From Alopecurus myosuroides (lineage: Eukaryota > Streptophyta > Magnoliopsida > Poales > Poaceae): 64,000 nt of DNA. The DNA lies in NCBI GenBank assembly GCA_028641055.1, contig CM054057.1:575050610-575114609 (forward strand), given 5' to 3'. Each line of letters begins with the position of its first letter. Position 1 is the first letter of the stretch. The position numbers were made by a program, and so were the translations under genes. This document shows positions 43,963 to 57,338 of the stretch, in pieces. Under the pieces are notes generated by a model, which saw nothing but the letters and a program-made list of their open reading frames with translations, was not told the DNA's origin and did not search any database.

Positions 43963-46900
43963 ATGCCTCCAACCAGGAACACCCCGCCTCCGCCACCACC
44001 AATGGGGGAACTGTTGGCTCAGATGACCCAAGTGGTGACTCAGATGGCCCAGATCCAGGCTAACCAGCACAACAACCAGAATGCTCCACGAGTCAGCATC
44101 AAGGAGTTTCTGAGCGTGGGGCCGAGGGCTTTCGTGGCAACACGTGAGCCTCTGGATGCTGATGACTGGATCAGGGAGATCAACAGGGCTCTGGAGATTG
44201 CTCATGTTGCTGAGGAAGATAAGGTCAAGTATGCCACCTACCTACTGAAGGGTCAGGCAGCAACTTGGTGGGAGAACTACCAGACCATGAGAGCTGGCTA
44301 TCCTATCACCTGGGGATGTTTCCAGGATGCCTTCCTGAAGCACCACATCCCGGATGGTCTCATGGAAAGGATCGTGAGGAATTCTGCTCTCTCAGACAGG
44401 GCAAGCTGGACGTCCTCGGCTACCAGAACGAGTTCAATCGTCTCGCTCGGTACGCTGGTGACGAAGTGTCCACCGAAGCCAAGAAGATGGCAAGGTTCCG
44501 CCGAGGTTTTAACCCGGAACTGAAGTACGCTCTCACCAACATCAGGTGCAAGGACTTCGTGGAGCTTGTGAACACCGCGCTCAATGAGGAGAATGGGCGC
44601 AAAGCGTTCGAAGAGTCCCGCAAGCACTCGCGTGAGGGTGGTTCCTCCTCCAACATGACCACCCCTCCGCAGAAGCGCCGCATCTGGGTGCCAAATGGGG
44701 TTGTCACTCGGGCTCCAAATGCCCAAGCTTCTCCAGGCTTTGGTCCCCGCCCGCCCAACCCATCTCAGATGCAGGGTCAGAGGATTCCAATGGGGCAGCC
44801 AAGGCCAGGTCCTCCTCGTATCGTCACTTGCTTCAAGTGCAAGGAGACTGGACACTACGCTGATAAGTGCACTCAGAGGCAGCTACCCCTACCTCCTCGC
44901 CCCAACACCAACCAGGCAATGGTTCGTGCTCCCCCGGCTAAAGCCTTCAACTCCAACAACAGGCCAGTCAGGAGGAACGCGAGGGTGAACCATATCAAGG
45001 CCGACAAAGCTGAGGAAGCTGCTGACGTCGTTCTCGGTATATTACCCGTAAACTCTATTCCAGCTAAAGTGTTGTTTGATACTGGAGCATCGCATTCGTT
45101 CGTGTCAAAGATCTTTGCAACGTACAATTTAGCTCTGGTTCCACTAAGCAATCAAATCTATGTGCACTCTCCGGGAACTAAAATGATTACTTCCAAGATA
45201 AGCATGGACAATCAGATCCTAATTGGAGGACGCATATTCCTTGCTTCACTCATGTTGCTGGGAAATTCTGACATTGATGTCATTCTGGGTATGGATTGGT
45301 TGAAGACCCACAAAGCTAAAATTGACTGTGCTCAAAAGTCAATAACTCTCTCTCACACTTCAGGCCAGATAGTCTATTCTCCATATGGATCAAGTTCTGT
45401 TCAGCTGTTCAACCTCGATGCCAAACCCCTTCCTGAAATTGAAAATGTTCCGGTGGTTTGTGAATTCCCTGACGTCTTTCCAGAAGAGTTGCCAGGGATG
45501 CCTCCGGACAGAGCAGTTGAGTTCGTGATCGAGCTTGAGCCAGGTACTGCTCCAATCTCTAAGCATCCATACAAGATAGCTCCTCGTGAACTGAAATTGT
45601 TGAAGGAGCAAATCGATATGTACATGGAAAAAGGTTACATTCAGCCTAGTTCCTCCGCTTGGGGTTGCCCAACTCTGTTTGTTGCCAAGAAGGATCAAAC
45701 AAAAAGACTCGTGGTTGACTATCGTCCTCTCAACGAGAAAACCATCAAGAACAAGTATCCACTTCCTCGTATCGATGATCTTTTTGATCAACTTGCTGGA
45801 GCCTCAATATTCTCGAAGTTGGACTTGAGGATGGGTTACCATCAGATAAAGATCAGAAAGGAAGATATTCCAAAAACAGCTTTCACCACTCGTTACGGTC
45901 TATATGAATTCACCGTCATGTCCTTTGGTCTCACCAATGCACCGGCAACGTTCTCAAGACTCATGAATTCTGTCTTCCATGAATACCTCGACAAGTTCGT
46001 TGTGGTATATCTTGATGATATTCTAGTCTACTCAAAATCCGAGGAAGAGCATGGAGAACACCTTCGTCTCACTCTCATGAAACTTCGCGAGCATCGTCTA
46101 TATGCCAAGTATTCCAAATGTGAGTTCTGGATTCCAGAAGTTGCATATCTTGGTCATATCATCTCTGCCAAAGGCATTGCCATTGATCCTGAAAAGGTTA
46201 AGGCAATTGTTGATTGGAAACCCCCTAAGACGTGTGAAACAAGTTAGAAGCTTTCTTGGCTTGGCTAGCTATTGCCGTCGTTTCGTCCAAAACTTTTCCA
46301 AGATTGCCAAACCTCTCATTGATCTCACAAAGAAGGACAAAAAGTTCGTTTGGACTCCACAATGTGATGAGAGTTTCAACCTCCTGAAGACTAAACTCAC
46401 TTCCACACCTGTTCTGGTTGGTCCAGATACTACCAAACCTTTCCAGATATTCTGTGATGCATCTCTCCAAGGCCTAGGAGCAGTTCTTATGCAAGAACGT
46501 CAAGTTGTGGCTTATGCTTCACGTCAGTTGAACCCACATGAGCAAAGCTATCCCACTCATGATCTTGAACTTGCAGCAGTTGTGTTTGCCCTCAAGAAAT
46601 GGAGACAATACTTGTTGGGTAACAAAACTGAAATCTTTTCCGATCATAAGAGTCTGAAATAATCTTCACTCAGCCAGATCTGAACCTCAGGCAAAGGAGA
46701 TGGATTGAGAAGATTAAAGACTTTGATCTCACCATTTCTTACACTCCAGGCAAGGCTAATGTTATGGCCGATGCTCTCAGTCGCAAATCTTATTGCAATA
46801 ATCTCATGATCATGGAAAGCCAACCTCCACTTCATGAAGAATTCCAGAAGCTAAACCTTGGTCTTGTTCCTGAAGGATACCTTGCTAGCTTGACAGCCAG

Positions 46901-48347
46901 CCCAACTCTCGAGGAAAAGATTCGTTCTGAACAACTTCGTGATAATGAAATCAAGAAGATGGTAGAGCAAATCAAAGAGGGCAGTGATAAATTCAAGTCC
47001 TTCTCAATTGATGACAAAGGAACTGTGTTCTTCGAAGGACGCATTGCAGTTCCTCAGATTCAAAGTCTCAAGGATATCATTCTCAAGGAGGCTCATGAAA
47101 CTCCTCTCTCCATTCACCCTGGAAGTACAAAGATGTACCAGGATCTTAAGACTCTGTATTGGTGGTCTGGCATGAAACGTGAAATTGCTCAATACGTTTC
47201 TGAATGCGACGTTTGTCAACGTGTTAAGGCAGTCCATCAAAAGACAGCAGGTCTACTCCAACCTCTGAAAATTCCTGAGTGGAAGTGGGACATGATTGAA
47301 ATGGACTTCGTTACTGGGTTTCCAAAGTCCAAGAAAGGCAACGATGCAATCTTCGTTGTTATTGATCGTCTCACTAAGGTTGCTCACTTCTTTGCTGTCA
47401 AGGAAACTATCTCAGCTAGCCAGTTAGCAGAGCTCTACACAGCAAGGATTGTTCCTCTTCATGGTGTACCATTGGAAATAAGCTCAGATCGTGGAAGCAT
47501 CTTCACTTCTCATTTCTGGAAAAGCTTTCAAGAAGCATTGGGCACTAAACTTCTGTTCAGCACAGCTTATCACCCTCAGTCTCAGGGGCAAGTCGAAAGA
47601 GTCAATCAGATTCTCGAGGATATGCTCAGAGCATGTGGTATCTCCTTTGGCATGAAATGGGAGGATAGCCTTCCATATGCTGAATTCTCCTACAACAACA
47701 GCTACCAGGCAAGCCTAGGCATGGCACCTTTTGAGGCACTGTATGGTCGCAGATGCAGGAGTCCAATCAATTGGTCTGGAGCTGGTGAACGTTCACTCTT
47801 AGGCCCTGACATTGTTAAGGAAGCCGAGGAGAAAGTTCGTATCATTCGTGACAATCTCAGGATTGCTCAGTCTCGTCAGAAGAGCTATTATGATAGCAAG
47901 CACAGGGATATGGTCTATGCACCTGGTGATAAGGCATATCTCCGTGTAACTCCCCTCAGAGGCACTCATCGTTTTGGTGTGAAAGGAAAGCTTGCACCAA
48001 GATACATTGGTCCTTTCAACATCCTCTCAAGGCGTGCAGAGAATGCTTATCGTCTTGAACTTCCAGAAAAACTATCCAAAGTGCACGATGTGTTTCACGT
48101 GTCACAACTCAAGAAGTGTTTCAAAGATCCAGATCGTGCAGTTGATCATGATTCCATTGAGCTGCAAGATGATCTATCTTATGAGGAGCACCCTATTCGT
48201 ATTCTCGATGAGACCGAGCGTAAGACTCGCAACAAGAGCACAAAGTTCTTGAAAGTCCAATGGTCGCATCATTCCGATAAAGAGGCAACGTGGGAGACCG
48301 AAGAGGATCTTCGCAAGAAGTATCCGGACCTTTTCGTTTCTCAGTAG
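43963..48347 (+). pseudogene. Chromovirus gag-pol polyprotein with three 1-nt frameshifts
   Basis: The start is ATG 43963 with a proline run. The gag capsid region ([30 protein letters not shown]) shifts frame near 44390 and continues to the knuckle [14 protein letters not shown]. The protease has [12 protein letters not shown]. The RT has [23 protein letters not shown] and catalytic YLDD (46008-46019). A one-base insertion near 46233 precedes the RNase H connection ([14 protein letters not shown]), which holds the DHKS motif; a one-base loss near 46661 creates a stop there. The integrase has the CDVCQ zinc end and catalytic D, D and E in EMDFVTGF, SSDRGS and GQVERVNQ. The C terminus (LKVQWSHHSDKEATWE) is chromodomain-like. 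Stop at 48345-48347. Confidence 0.93.
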
Positions 48348-48371
48348 GGAATCTCGGGGCGCGATTCCTTC

Positions 48372-48380
48372 AAGGGGGGG
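48372..48380 (+). other. Polypurine tract
   Basis: AAGGGGGGG shortly before the 3' LTR start at 48386. Confidence 0.9.
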
Positions 48381-48385
48381 CGTTT

Positions 48386-51300
48386 TGTAACATCCAAGTA
48401 TGAAAACATCCCTTAGAATGTTTGATTTCTTGTTTTATTTCAAGCAATGCATCATGTCATCATTGCATTGCATCTGTTTCATTTGTTGCATTGTTTTCAT
48501 AATAAAATTCAAACTTAATCAAACTTTGTTTTCACACTTGCCTGTTACAATCTCTCAAATAAAGGCTTGCAATTCCAAAAACATCAATTGCTCCCAATTA
48601 TTTTCATATTGGATCAACTCTTAAATTGTTGCTTAATTTACTCAAATCATTAATCAATCAACCAAATCACCCTTTAAATTCAAACCAAGTTTCAAATCAG
48701 AACTCTTTTGAAAACATAACAATTCACCACATGTTTGTATTCTCAAAATCATATTTTAAACCTAGGGGTAACCCTATTTAAATTGTTGTTTCAAAATGGT
48801 GTTTTAATAATAAAATTGGTTCTATTTGGTTTCAAACACAAACTATAATTTTAAATTTCAATTTTTGAAATCCAAAGTTGTAATGTGGTTTCTAATTTCC
48901 TAAAAGGTTTAACCAAATTTTTCTGGAATTTATTTTACCCAAAACCTTATCAAATTCTTCCAAAATCATTTGCTACAAAAAAAAAACAGAAAGTTTAAAG
49001 GGAGGAGAGGAGAGCAACAGCAGCCACCAGCCCAGCCCGTTACCCCTTGGGCCGTTAACCCCTCTCCACGTCGCTGTCATCCTCCTCCCTGCTGACGTCA
49101 AAGGGTACGATCGCCGCTCCTCCGTTGATCGCCTCCCTGGACCTCCCGATGGCCGCCGTACAGCCTCCACCGTTTCCATAAAAACCACCGCGGCATCCTC
49201 CTCCTGCCCCTCAACCCTAGAGCTCCACCCCTGCGCCGCCAGCTTCCCTTCCTCTCCCCCCCAAGCTCTCTGCTTTTCCCTCTGAAGCTCGCCGCGCCTC
49301 TCTCTGAACTCCGGCAGCGCGCGCTGTCCCCGATGGCGATCGTCGTGAGCTAGCCGCGGGAGTTGGTAGCCCCCAGATCCCTGTTCGTCCTCGACACCAC
49401 CGTGGGGCTTGAGGAGAGCCTTAGCCTCGCCGCCGTCCGCGTTTCTCCGGCGACACCCCTGCAGCTCACGGTGAGCAACCCCGATGATCCCCTCGCCTTT
49501 TTCTTCCTCTCTGTGCACGCACCGCGCGCGCCTAGGCCTTCCCCAGTAGCACAAGCACATGCGCACGTCCCCGCAGTGCTCAGCCGCGGCGAACAGCAGC
49601 CAGTCGCCGGCGTCGACCGTTCCGTCAGGTTCAGTTAGCGTGTGTGCAAAAATTCAGTTAACCGCGCCTGTTAAGTTTACCTTGCCTGCGACCCTATTCG
49701 TATCACAACCGCACGCTAGCGCAGATGGCTGGTTCCTTGCGCGCGCGAGCAATCGCTCTCGGGGTCGAACCCCCGCGGAGGCGAAAGCCACCCCTTTTTT
49801 TCCATCTTTTCCCGCGCCGACAGCCCGGGCCCGCTGGTCAGTCTCCCTAGTGCCACGCGGGCACAGCACACCACGGGTCCCCACCTGGCAGCGTGTGGGT
49901 ATACCACCAGCACGGTCACAAAGGTTTAAATCAAATCTGTTAATTTTCTATTTCTTTTTAAAATGGGCAGAATAAACATCTAATTTAAAAATTCAATAAC
50001 TTTTATTATATGAATCCCATAAATACAAACTTTATATGTTTATTGCTCCAAATTTTATAATCTTTCCAAATATTCAACTTGTGTTCTGTTTTGAATTTTC
50101 AAAATGTAATTTAACTTCAAATCCAAATAATTCAAATGCAATTTGTAATAATTCATAACTAATTCATACTGTTTTCAAATAATTCAACTAAAATATGTTT
50201 TTCACAACTTTTTGAATGCTCTATTCAAATATAAAATTTGTTTCACTGTTTGAATAATTTAAAATGCCTAAACAATTTAAATCTTGTTTAATTCAATTAA
50301 AAATGGTTTAATATTGCCTAATTCATAACTAAATAACCTAAGGTCCAATTCCAAAATGTGGAACATGTAATTCAGCTAAAATTTGGTGTTCTTTTCAAAT
50401 ATCAAATTTATAAATTGTTTTGCACACTTCAAATTGTTGAAAACAATCACTACTTGCTAACACCATTAAGTAACAAAATTCCAAACTTAATAAATGCTTT
50501 TCTAAATTGTTGCTATCATTCCAATTGCATCTAAATTGCTATGTTCTTGTTATTCATCATGCATGCATCATGATAACAACTAACACCTAATAAATAGTTG
50601 TAAATCATTTGTTCCAATTGTTTCAATGGATCCTTTATCCTATGCAACCTTTGCATATGGGTCCATTTAATTTTGCTATCATGTTAGCTAATTTATTTTG
50701 CTGCTCTATTAAATTGTCATGCATCATATTTGATTGTGCATAATGCCATGGCAATGTTTGTTTACATACCTGTTTTGTTTGTTTGCTTCTTCTCGGTTAG
50801 ACGACGACTACGTTGAGACCGACGATCCTTACGACACCACCACTCAGGACCTAGCCCAGTACGATACTGAGCTGCCAGGCAAGTTATCACTCACATGAAT
50901 CATCGAGTTCCTTTCTACACTTGTTGTCGATACTATCCTTTTGTCTATTATGGCTAGCCCTATGTATCGTTGCTTGTTCTCCGAACCACATGATTCCCTG
51001 AGCCAATATTACTGCCTCACCTCCATACCTACAGCCTTTGTTTGTGCCTGTTCTTACCTAGCATGCTTAGGGTTGCTTTTACTCGAGTCTGTTGTCAGTT
51101 ACTACTTTTACTATCTTATTATTTGTACCGGGGCTCGATGTTAATCAATCAATCCTGTTAATTACTAATGGTAATAATAATAACTTGATGATAAGGCACC
51201 GGCAGGAGGCCCATGAGAGGTTTTGAAGCCTGCTAGTGTCGACCCTAATAGGAAAAGGGTCTTGTCTACTGATCCATGATGAGCGCACTACCCGCATTTG

Positions 51301-52646
51301 GGAAGCGAGTATGGGCGCCCCCTCAACTTGACCTGATTCGCATCTCGTCCAAATCATCTCATTTAGTTCGTGCTTTCTATTTGCCGCATGCATGTTTTTG
51401 CGAGCCCAGCGCAGGGTGGAACTTTTTGTAGTCGGCATATAGGGGGACACGGTCTTAGAGTGCTATGAGGGTCCCTTTTCTTCGGGGCTTGATTAGCCGT
51501 GCGCCCAAGGTGCTTTGGGCTTGATGCGGAGAATGGTTGGTTGTGTTGAGTACCCCGCTTGGTGGGAGGCATCCCATCTGGCGGGATATTCATGAGTGTA
51601 CGGCCAAATTGGTGCAACCCTGCAGGGATAATCTTCTCGAGAAGCCGTGTTTTCGCGGTTATGGATTACTTGGTGAAAGTACTGGCTAACAAGTACTCAG
51701 GACAACTTCAACTCAATGATCAATCATGATTCACCCACTGATTAATAACTTGACTAGTAATAGGTTATTCACACAATAACTTGATTCACCTTATCACAAC
51801 TGTGTGAGTTATCCTCGGATTGCTTCTTTGGATAAGGGGCGAGATCCAGGATGGGTTTGGTTGAAGTTATCTTTCAGTTGGTTACAATCCTCGATCTCAT
51901 CTTATTCTGTTAGCCGGAACTTGTAGTTATCTTCTGTAGTTGGTTAGCGCAGCCAGCAGCAACTTTTATAACATCCCTTTCTTCCGTTGATCCCAAGCAT
52001 CTATGCTTGTGTTGACGGGTAACTCTTTGATGAACTGTGAGTCTTGCTTGCCAGTACTTGGATGTACTGACCCCGTTGGGGCTGTGGTTTACGCAGAGTA
52101 CGACTACGGCTACGATGCTTCCCAGGACGGCTACTTCGTGGAGTTTGACGACGCTGCAGACGAGTAGATAGCTGGACCAGGGCAGGATCCAGAACCTTCG
52201 TGGATGGGCTTCGTTTGCTTTATTTTCCTCCGGCTTCTTAAGCCTTTGGTTTTGTCTGTACTCAGACACCTTTGATTGCTTCCACTGATGTAATGAATGA
52301 TATGTTGGGACATGTGTCCTCTGGATGATTGTATCTGCTATCTCTGCCTTAGTGAAGGCCTGTTGCAACTTTATTTCAATCTTTTGTGTCTTAGAGATAC
52401 GTTGTGATCATCATTCGTTCAAAGCTGTTGACGTACAGTGCGTGATTGATATGAAGTACGTCAACGGTAGTGCCTATGACTTCTAGTGGATAGTTTACAT
52501 CGACGGTGGAATAGCAGGGCTTGTGTTGTCGCGCATAAGCGCAGGCCTACCAGGAAGCTGGGACGTGGGAGCAGTTATGCCCCATAATCCAAGCACCTGC
52601 TATCCAGTTCGTGCGGTGAGTATCCCTTAGAAGCCAGGGTGCGACA
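48386..52646 (+). repeat. Chromovirus 3' LTR
   Basis: 4261 bp, directly repeated copy of 38292-42564. Small indels relative to the 5' copy include a shorter A/AAATAAAAT run near 48978 and a missing TAT-type trinucleotide near 50988. Confidence 0.95.
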
Positions 52647-52651
52647 TGGTG
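52647..52651. repeat. Target-site duplication, right (TGGTG)
   Basis: Identical to 38287-38291. Confidence 0.93.
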
Positions 52652-52960
52652 TCTCTTCAATAAATAAAATACATGGTGGGGGAAAAATTAGAGGTAGACA
52701 ATTGAAAAATCATGAGGGCATAACAATGCTATTATAATATAAGAAATTTTTATCATACTATTCATGTAGGCATTACATCAAAATATATAGACCAACATCC
52801 AGCTGCATCTATAACTAATAATCCACTTTGAGACCGCTACCCTTCATGAAAGGCGTTGATATTAAGTGGCACGAGGCAACAAACTATCACAATAAACTCA
52901 ATACATAAAGTAAGCAATATTCATGAATCTGACCCATATCGTATAACCATGTTAGAATAG
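52647..52960 (-). mobile_element. Older LTR-retrotransposon fragment, right of chromovirus
   Basis: Continuation of 37891-38291: TCTCTTCAATAAATAAAATACATG, then CATCCAGCTGCATCTAT and TTAAGTGGCACGAGGCAAC blocks. It fades out near 52950. Confidence 0.55.
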
Positions 52961-53199
52961 GATTAGGTTTAGGATTTTGACGTATAGTAGATGCTAGTTT
53001 CTAAGTTTAACTATGTTACTGTCTATTCCTACATGTAGATGTCTGTAAAGTTGAACTATGTAGACTGGATTTCTATATGTGCTAGAAGTCAGAGCTATAT
53101 GGATTACTCTGAACTATTTAGATCCATTGCATTAGTTGTTGCTAATATGAAGATTCAAGAGTAATACGTGATATTTTCTTTGACATGTACATGTCCAGG

Positions 53200-53765
53200 A
53201 TGGGAAGCATACAAGAACTCATCGGATTAGACGACGAAGATGTGCAAAACATTGATCCTTCCTTTGCCAATTTCCTTGAGAAGTTTGAGGGGAGGAGGAG
53301 TAAGAAAGGGGCTAAGAACCCTACTAAGGGTTCATCAAAGCCAATAATGATAGATGTTGACATACCAGTCGAAACCTCTAAGAACCATTCTAAGGGTTCT
53401 TCAAGGCAAGTAGTCACTGTCAATGCAATGGGTAGTGCTTTCCAGCCAAATCCAAGAATAGTCAAGAGAGGTACGCATAGCATCAAGTTATTTGACTTTT
53501 GAAGGCACTTCAGAGTGCCTCCAATGATAGTACTTGCTGTAGTGACATGACCTAACAGAAATATTTCAATCTGTTCCATACAGGACCATGCTATGGTGGA
53601 AATAGCCTATTTGATAAGTACTGCATCTTTGGAAATTACATGGAACTGACACTGCAACAGTGCAAGCACTTGGACAGTCTTGCAAAATATTTTCCAGGAA
53701 AGCCAATCAAGTACTATGTTTACAGGACGACTGCTTCTTATGTACATGAAAGCAAAGCCAAGATG
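53200..53765 (+). pseudogene. Two-exon host gene fragment (possibly B3-domain type)
   Basis: Exon 1 (about 53200-53470) follows an acceptor-like ATGTCCAG and encodes MGSIQELIGLDDEDVQNIDP plus a Ser/Lys-rich linker with two NxxKGSS repeats. It ends AGAG|GTACGC. The intron 53471-53583 ends CCATACAG. Exon 2 (53584-53765) joins in phase and encodes NSLFDKYCIFGNYMELTLQQ and KPIKYYVYRTTASYVHESKA, ending ATG|GTAAGA. The exon 2 pattern is reminiscent of the start of a second B3 domain in grass REM-like proteins, but this is weak. Flanking exons on both sides are absent, so only an internal piece remains, cut off downstream by a MITE and an LTR element. Confidence 0.5.
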
Positions 53766-53872
53766 GTAAGAAAATATGCTTTTTATTCATACAATATTGA
53801 CAAATGTAGTTTACCTACGGTAATTTTGAACAAGCTATGTAATTGATGAACCAATGAGCATCATTCTTATAC

Positions 53873-53965
53873 TACCTCCAGTCCGGATTAAGTGTCGTGG
53901 AAAGACTCGTACCTAGTACAAAATTGTTCACAGCGGGCGACAGTAATTACGGATCGGAGGGAGTA
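53873..53965. mobile_element. Stowaway MITE, diverged
   Basis: TACCTCCAGTCCGGATTA at the left and ACGGATCGGAGGGAGTA at the right, about 93 bp, TA at both borders; inverted ends with several mismatches. Confidence 0.75.
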
Positions 53966-54105
53966 CCCATTTTTACCCCTTATTTAACCTTAATTATGCT
54001 AATTTGATCTTGGTTTTGGATCGTAAACAATAGAGTTAAGTATGGTTTTGCACTGTGCGCATCACCTGGCTATCAGTAATTTTGTAGATATGGGCGACAA
54101 GGCCC

Positions 54106-55622
54106 TGATGACCCACAAGTATAGGGGGTGTATCGAAGTAATTTCGATAAAGAAGAGTGTCGAACCCAACGAGGAGCAGAAGGTGTTGACAAGAAGATTG
54201 GATAGAGGATTTACTGTAAACACTAGCAAACGGGTTTTTGGAAGTTTTCGATATAGCAGATAAATAAAGTGCGAGCAAATAAATAACAGTAAATAATATT
54301 GCAGCGAATGACTCAATCTTTTTGAGTGCAAAGGACAAGCCGGTTGTATTACTTATGACTACAAAGCATTCTCGAGGACACATGTGAATTTCGTCAAGTG
54401 CTTTCGCTTCATTACGGTTGATTAATATCAATTGGTTCGTGAAGTGTTGTGTGGGTGAACCTATACTAATGCACAGCCCAAGGACTAATACATACTTGTG
54501 ATTATACCCCTCGCAAGCATCCACAAATACAAGAAAGTAATTAACATAAATCTAACCACATCGTTAAAACTTCGTTATTCTACACTCCCTCGTGCATTGG
54601 TTTCCTAACGGAGGTTTAGGTTTCCGTCACTCCGGCAACCCCACAATTAGTAGCAAAATACACAATGCATCCTCCTAGGCCCATAAAGGTGAAGTATCAT
54701 GTAGTCAACGTTCACATGACACCACTAGAAGAATACCACCACAACTTAAATACCGAACCACGAGATATTACGTCAACATAACTTCACTACTAACATCATG
54801 ACTTCTCCCATGTCCTCAACAACTAAACGAACTACTCACAAGACATCATATGGATCATAATCAGAGGTGATATAATGTATGATAACAATCTGGTAATAAA
54901 GTGCTAACACCGATAAATCTCACAAGCATCAACTACTAACAAGTAATCCACACCGGGAGAGAGATCTAATGTAAAACAACGATAGAGGCCCCTAATTGTT
55001 ACAGCGGGATGAAGGTGGATGATGAGGGTGATGGTAATGGTGGTGATGACGATGACGATGCCGATCTTGCTGATGCCTGGAGCGATGATGGTGACGATGG
55101 CGATGATTTCCCCTCTCCGGAGAGGAATTTCCCCGACAGATTTCACCCTGCCGGAGAGCTTTTCTTTCTCTGGTGTTTTCTGCCCTGAGGCGGCGGCGGA
55201 ATAATTCTTCGATGATGTTCTGGGGATTAGGGTTCCACGGGGGTCAAGAACGCGAAAGGGGTCGACCAGAGGTTGGCCAGGGTGGCCACACCACCTGGCG
55301 ACGCAGTTGGGGGGGGGGGGAGGGGGCGCCACCCCATGGTGTGCGCCCCTGGTTTGCCCCCTTTGGCTCCCCTTCTGGGTAGCCTCCTCCTCTGAACTTC
55401 TAAGACATCTCCGGTGTCCCCCCTCTTCTTCTGAACATCTGAAATAGGGTATCTCGACGGTGCTTTTTTCCATCAGATTTCTGGTTGCGGTGTTTATTCT
55501 CCAAAAATTATGAAACATGCAAAATAAGATAAAATAACATAAGTGATGTATCATAACATGAAATATATCGATGAATAATAGAAAATAGCAATATAAAATA
55601 GTGATGCAAAATGGACGTATCA
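54106..55622 (-). repeat. Athila-type 3' LTR
   Basis: 1517 bp; ends shared with 61929-63420. Contains a 12-base G tract near 55309. Several diverged positions compared with the 5' LTR, so this insertion looks older than the chromovirus. Confidence 0.93.
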
Positions 55623-55637
55623 ACTCCCCCCAAGCTT
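55623..55637 (-). other. Polypurine tract
   Basis: On the minus strand AAGCTTGGGGGGAGT, immediately before the 3' LTR. Confidence 0.9.
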
Positions 55638-55639
55638 AG

Positions 55640-57330
55640 ACCTCGCTTGTCCCCAAGCGAAACTGAACTCAGTAAATATGACCACAGGTTTATGGAGTGA
55701 GGTGTCAATAAATAAAATACGGACATGAGGCATCAGATCTAATTAGGAACAAGTCATTTTAGACAACAAATAGCGGAACAATAAATGTGCAAAAAGTAAA
55801 TCAAAATTGGTAAAAGCAAACTTCGTTCTTGGTAGGAGAACAATTAACAGTGTACTTATCTTTCGATTAGAGTCTTTATATTAGAGCTTATATTGCAAAG
55901 TTTATCATGTTCAATTATAACGGTCTCTTTGCAGACATTGGTAAATTCAAAGTGGTATTCAAACAGATAAAAGCATTTCTACAAACAAGGAAGAATAAAG
56001 AACATGATTGAGTAAATCAACATATAGCTGGATGAATCACAACAACTCAAATGCTTGCTGAAGACAGAAAGAAGTAGGTTTACTGACTCAACATAAAGGT
56101 AAAAGATAGGCCTTTCGCAGAGGGAAGCATGGATCACTCATGTGCCAGAGCTTTTATTTTGTAAACAGAGGTATAAAATGGTTGACACTCCTCCCAACCT
56201 TTCTTACACAAACCATGGCTAACCGAATCCTCGGGTTCCTGCAAACAATCACAAACCATGGAGGAGTGTCTAAATTTTGAGAGGTGTATGTTTATGTCAA
56301 CGGATGGCAAACAGAAAGTACAAGACGTCACAAGCCAACTAGACTTCACAAGAGCGGCTCCCATTGAAGGACGCAACTGCTATAGAAGGTCATCCCTCTT
56401 TCCCTTTTGTTTACACAATTACGCTTTGAATGATAAATCAAGGGCAAAAATAGTGAAGATAATTTGTATTATTATTTGGGGCTGGGAACCCCGCTGCCAG
56501 CTCTTCTAGCATTTGGATAAGAGGATGAAGCCACTGGTCCAGGGTGTGAAATCCAATCAACAAGTGAGATAAAGATTCTCTATTTGTGTCCTCGTGAGCT
56601 AAAACAGGGCACACAACAGGTATAATTTTGAAGGTTTAAAGGTAGCACACAAACGATTTACTTGGAGTGGCGGTGAAATACCACATATAGGTAGGTATGG
56701 TGGAAACAAATGGAAAGGTTTTGGGGCTCAAGGTTTGGATGCACGAGAAGCATTCCCTCTCAGTACATGTTTTTGGCTAGCAAGGTTGGATAGCAAGCAT
56801 AAGAATTGAGGTAAAACAAACAAAAAACATATATGATAAAACCAATCATGCAATCTTCCTTGAAGGTACAAACAAACTTATTTGAGAATACTAAGCTTAT
56901 GCGCTAACAAGAAAGAAAGATCATGGAATAATATATCTACACACAACTCCCTCTTTTTCTACTTAAGTCTCAACGTATTGTTGCTACTGACCAATGCTAA
57001 GTTTTCCAAAACCAACTAGCTTAACTTGAATCTCCAACATTGATACCAATACTTACAACAAGATCAACCATATAACAAAAATTGCAAACTAAAATAAAGT
57101 AGAGCAAGCAGATGATGAAACTTCTCATTAATATTTCATTATGGCAACTCAAACCAAGGGATACAACGATAACCAACTAAAGAGTGATACTTCCATACTG
57201 CAAACCATCCTATATGATATTTTATCTACTCACGATATGACTCTACTAAAAGGTAAAAAGGTGAAAGATAAAGGTGTGATACCGCAGCACTCCCCCAAGA
57301 TTGGAACAAGCCAAGGGGATGCCAATACCA
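55640..57330. other. Athila-type 3' untranslated internal region
   Basis: A long AT-rich non-coding stretch between the third ORF and the PPT, as is usual in Athila-like elements. No gene seen. Confidence 0.6.
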
Positions 57331-57338
57331 ATGCCGAA

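Larger units (their letters stand above)
38292..52646 (+). mobile_element. Complete gypsy chromovirus with 4.3 kb LTRs
   Basis: LTRs at 38292-42564 and 48386-52646 begin TGTAACATCC and end GTGCGACA; they differ by only scattered substitutions and small indels by eye. The 5-bp target duplication TGGTG lies at 38287-38291 and 52647-52651. The PBS TGGTATCAGAGC at 42567-42578 fits initiator Met tRNA; the PPT AAGGGGGGG is at 48372-48380. Order: extra ORF, gag with zinc knuckle, protease, RT, RNase H, integrase, and a C-terminal chromodomain-like segment, which points to a chromovirus (Tekay-like by LTR length and gag; inferred). Recent insertion. Confidence 0.96.
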
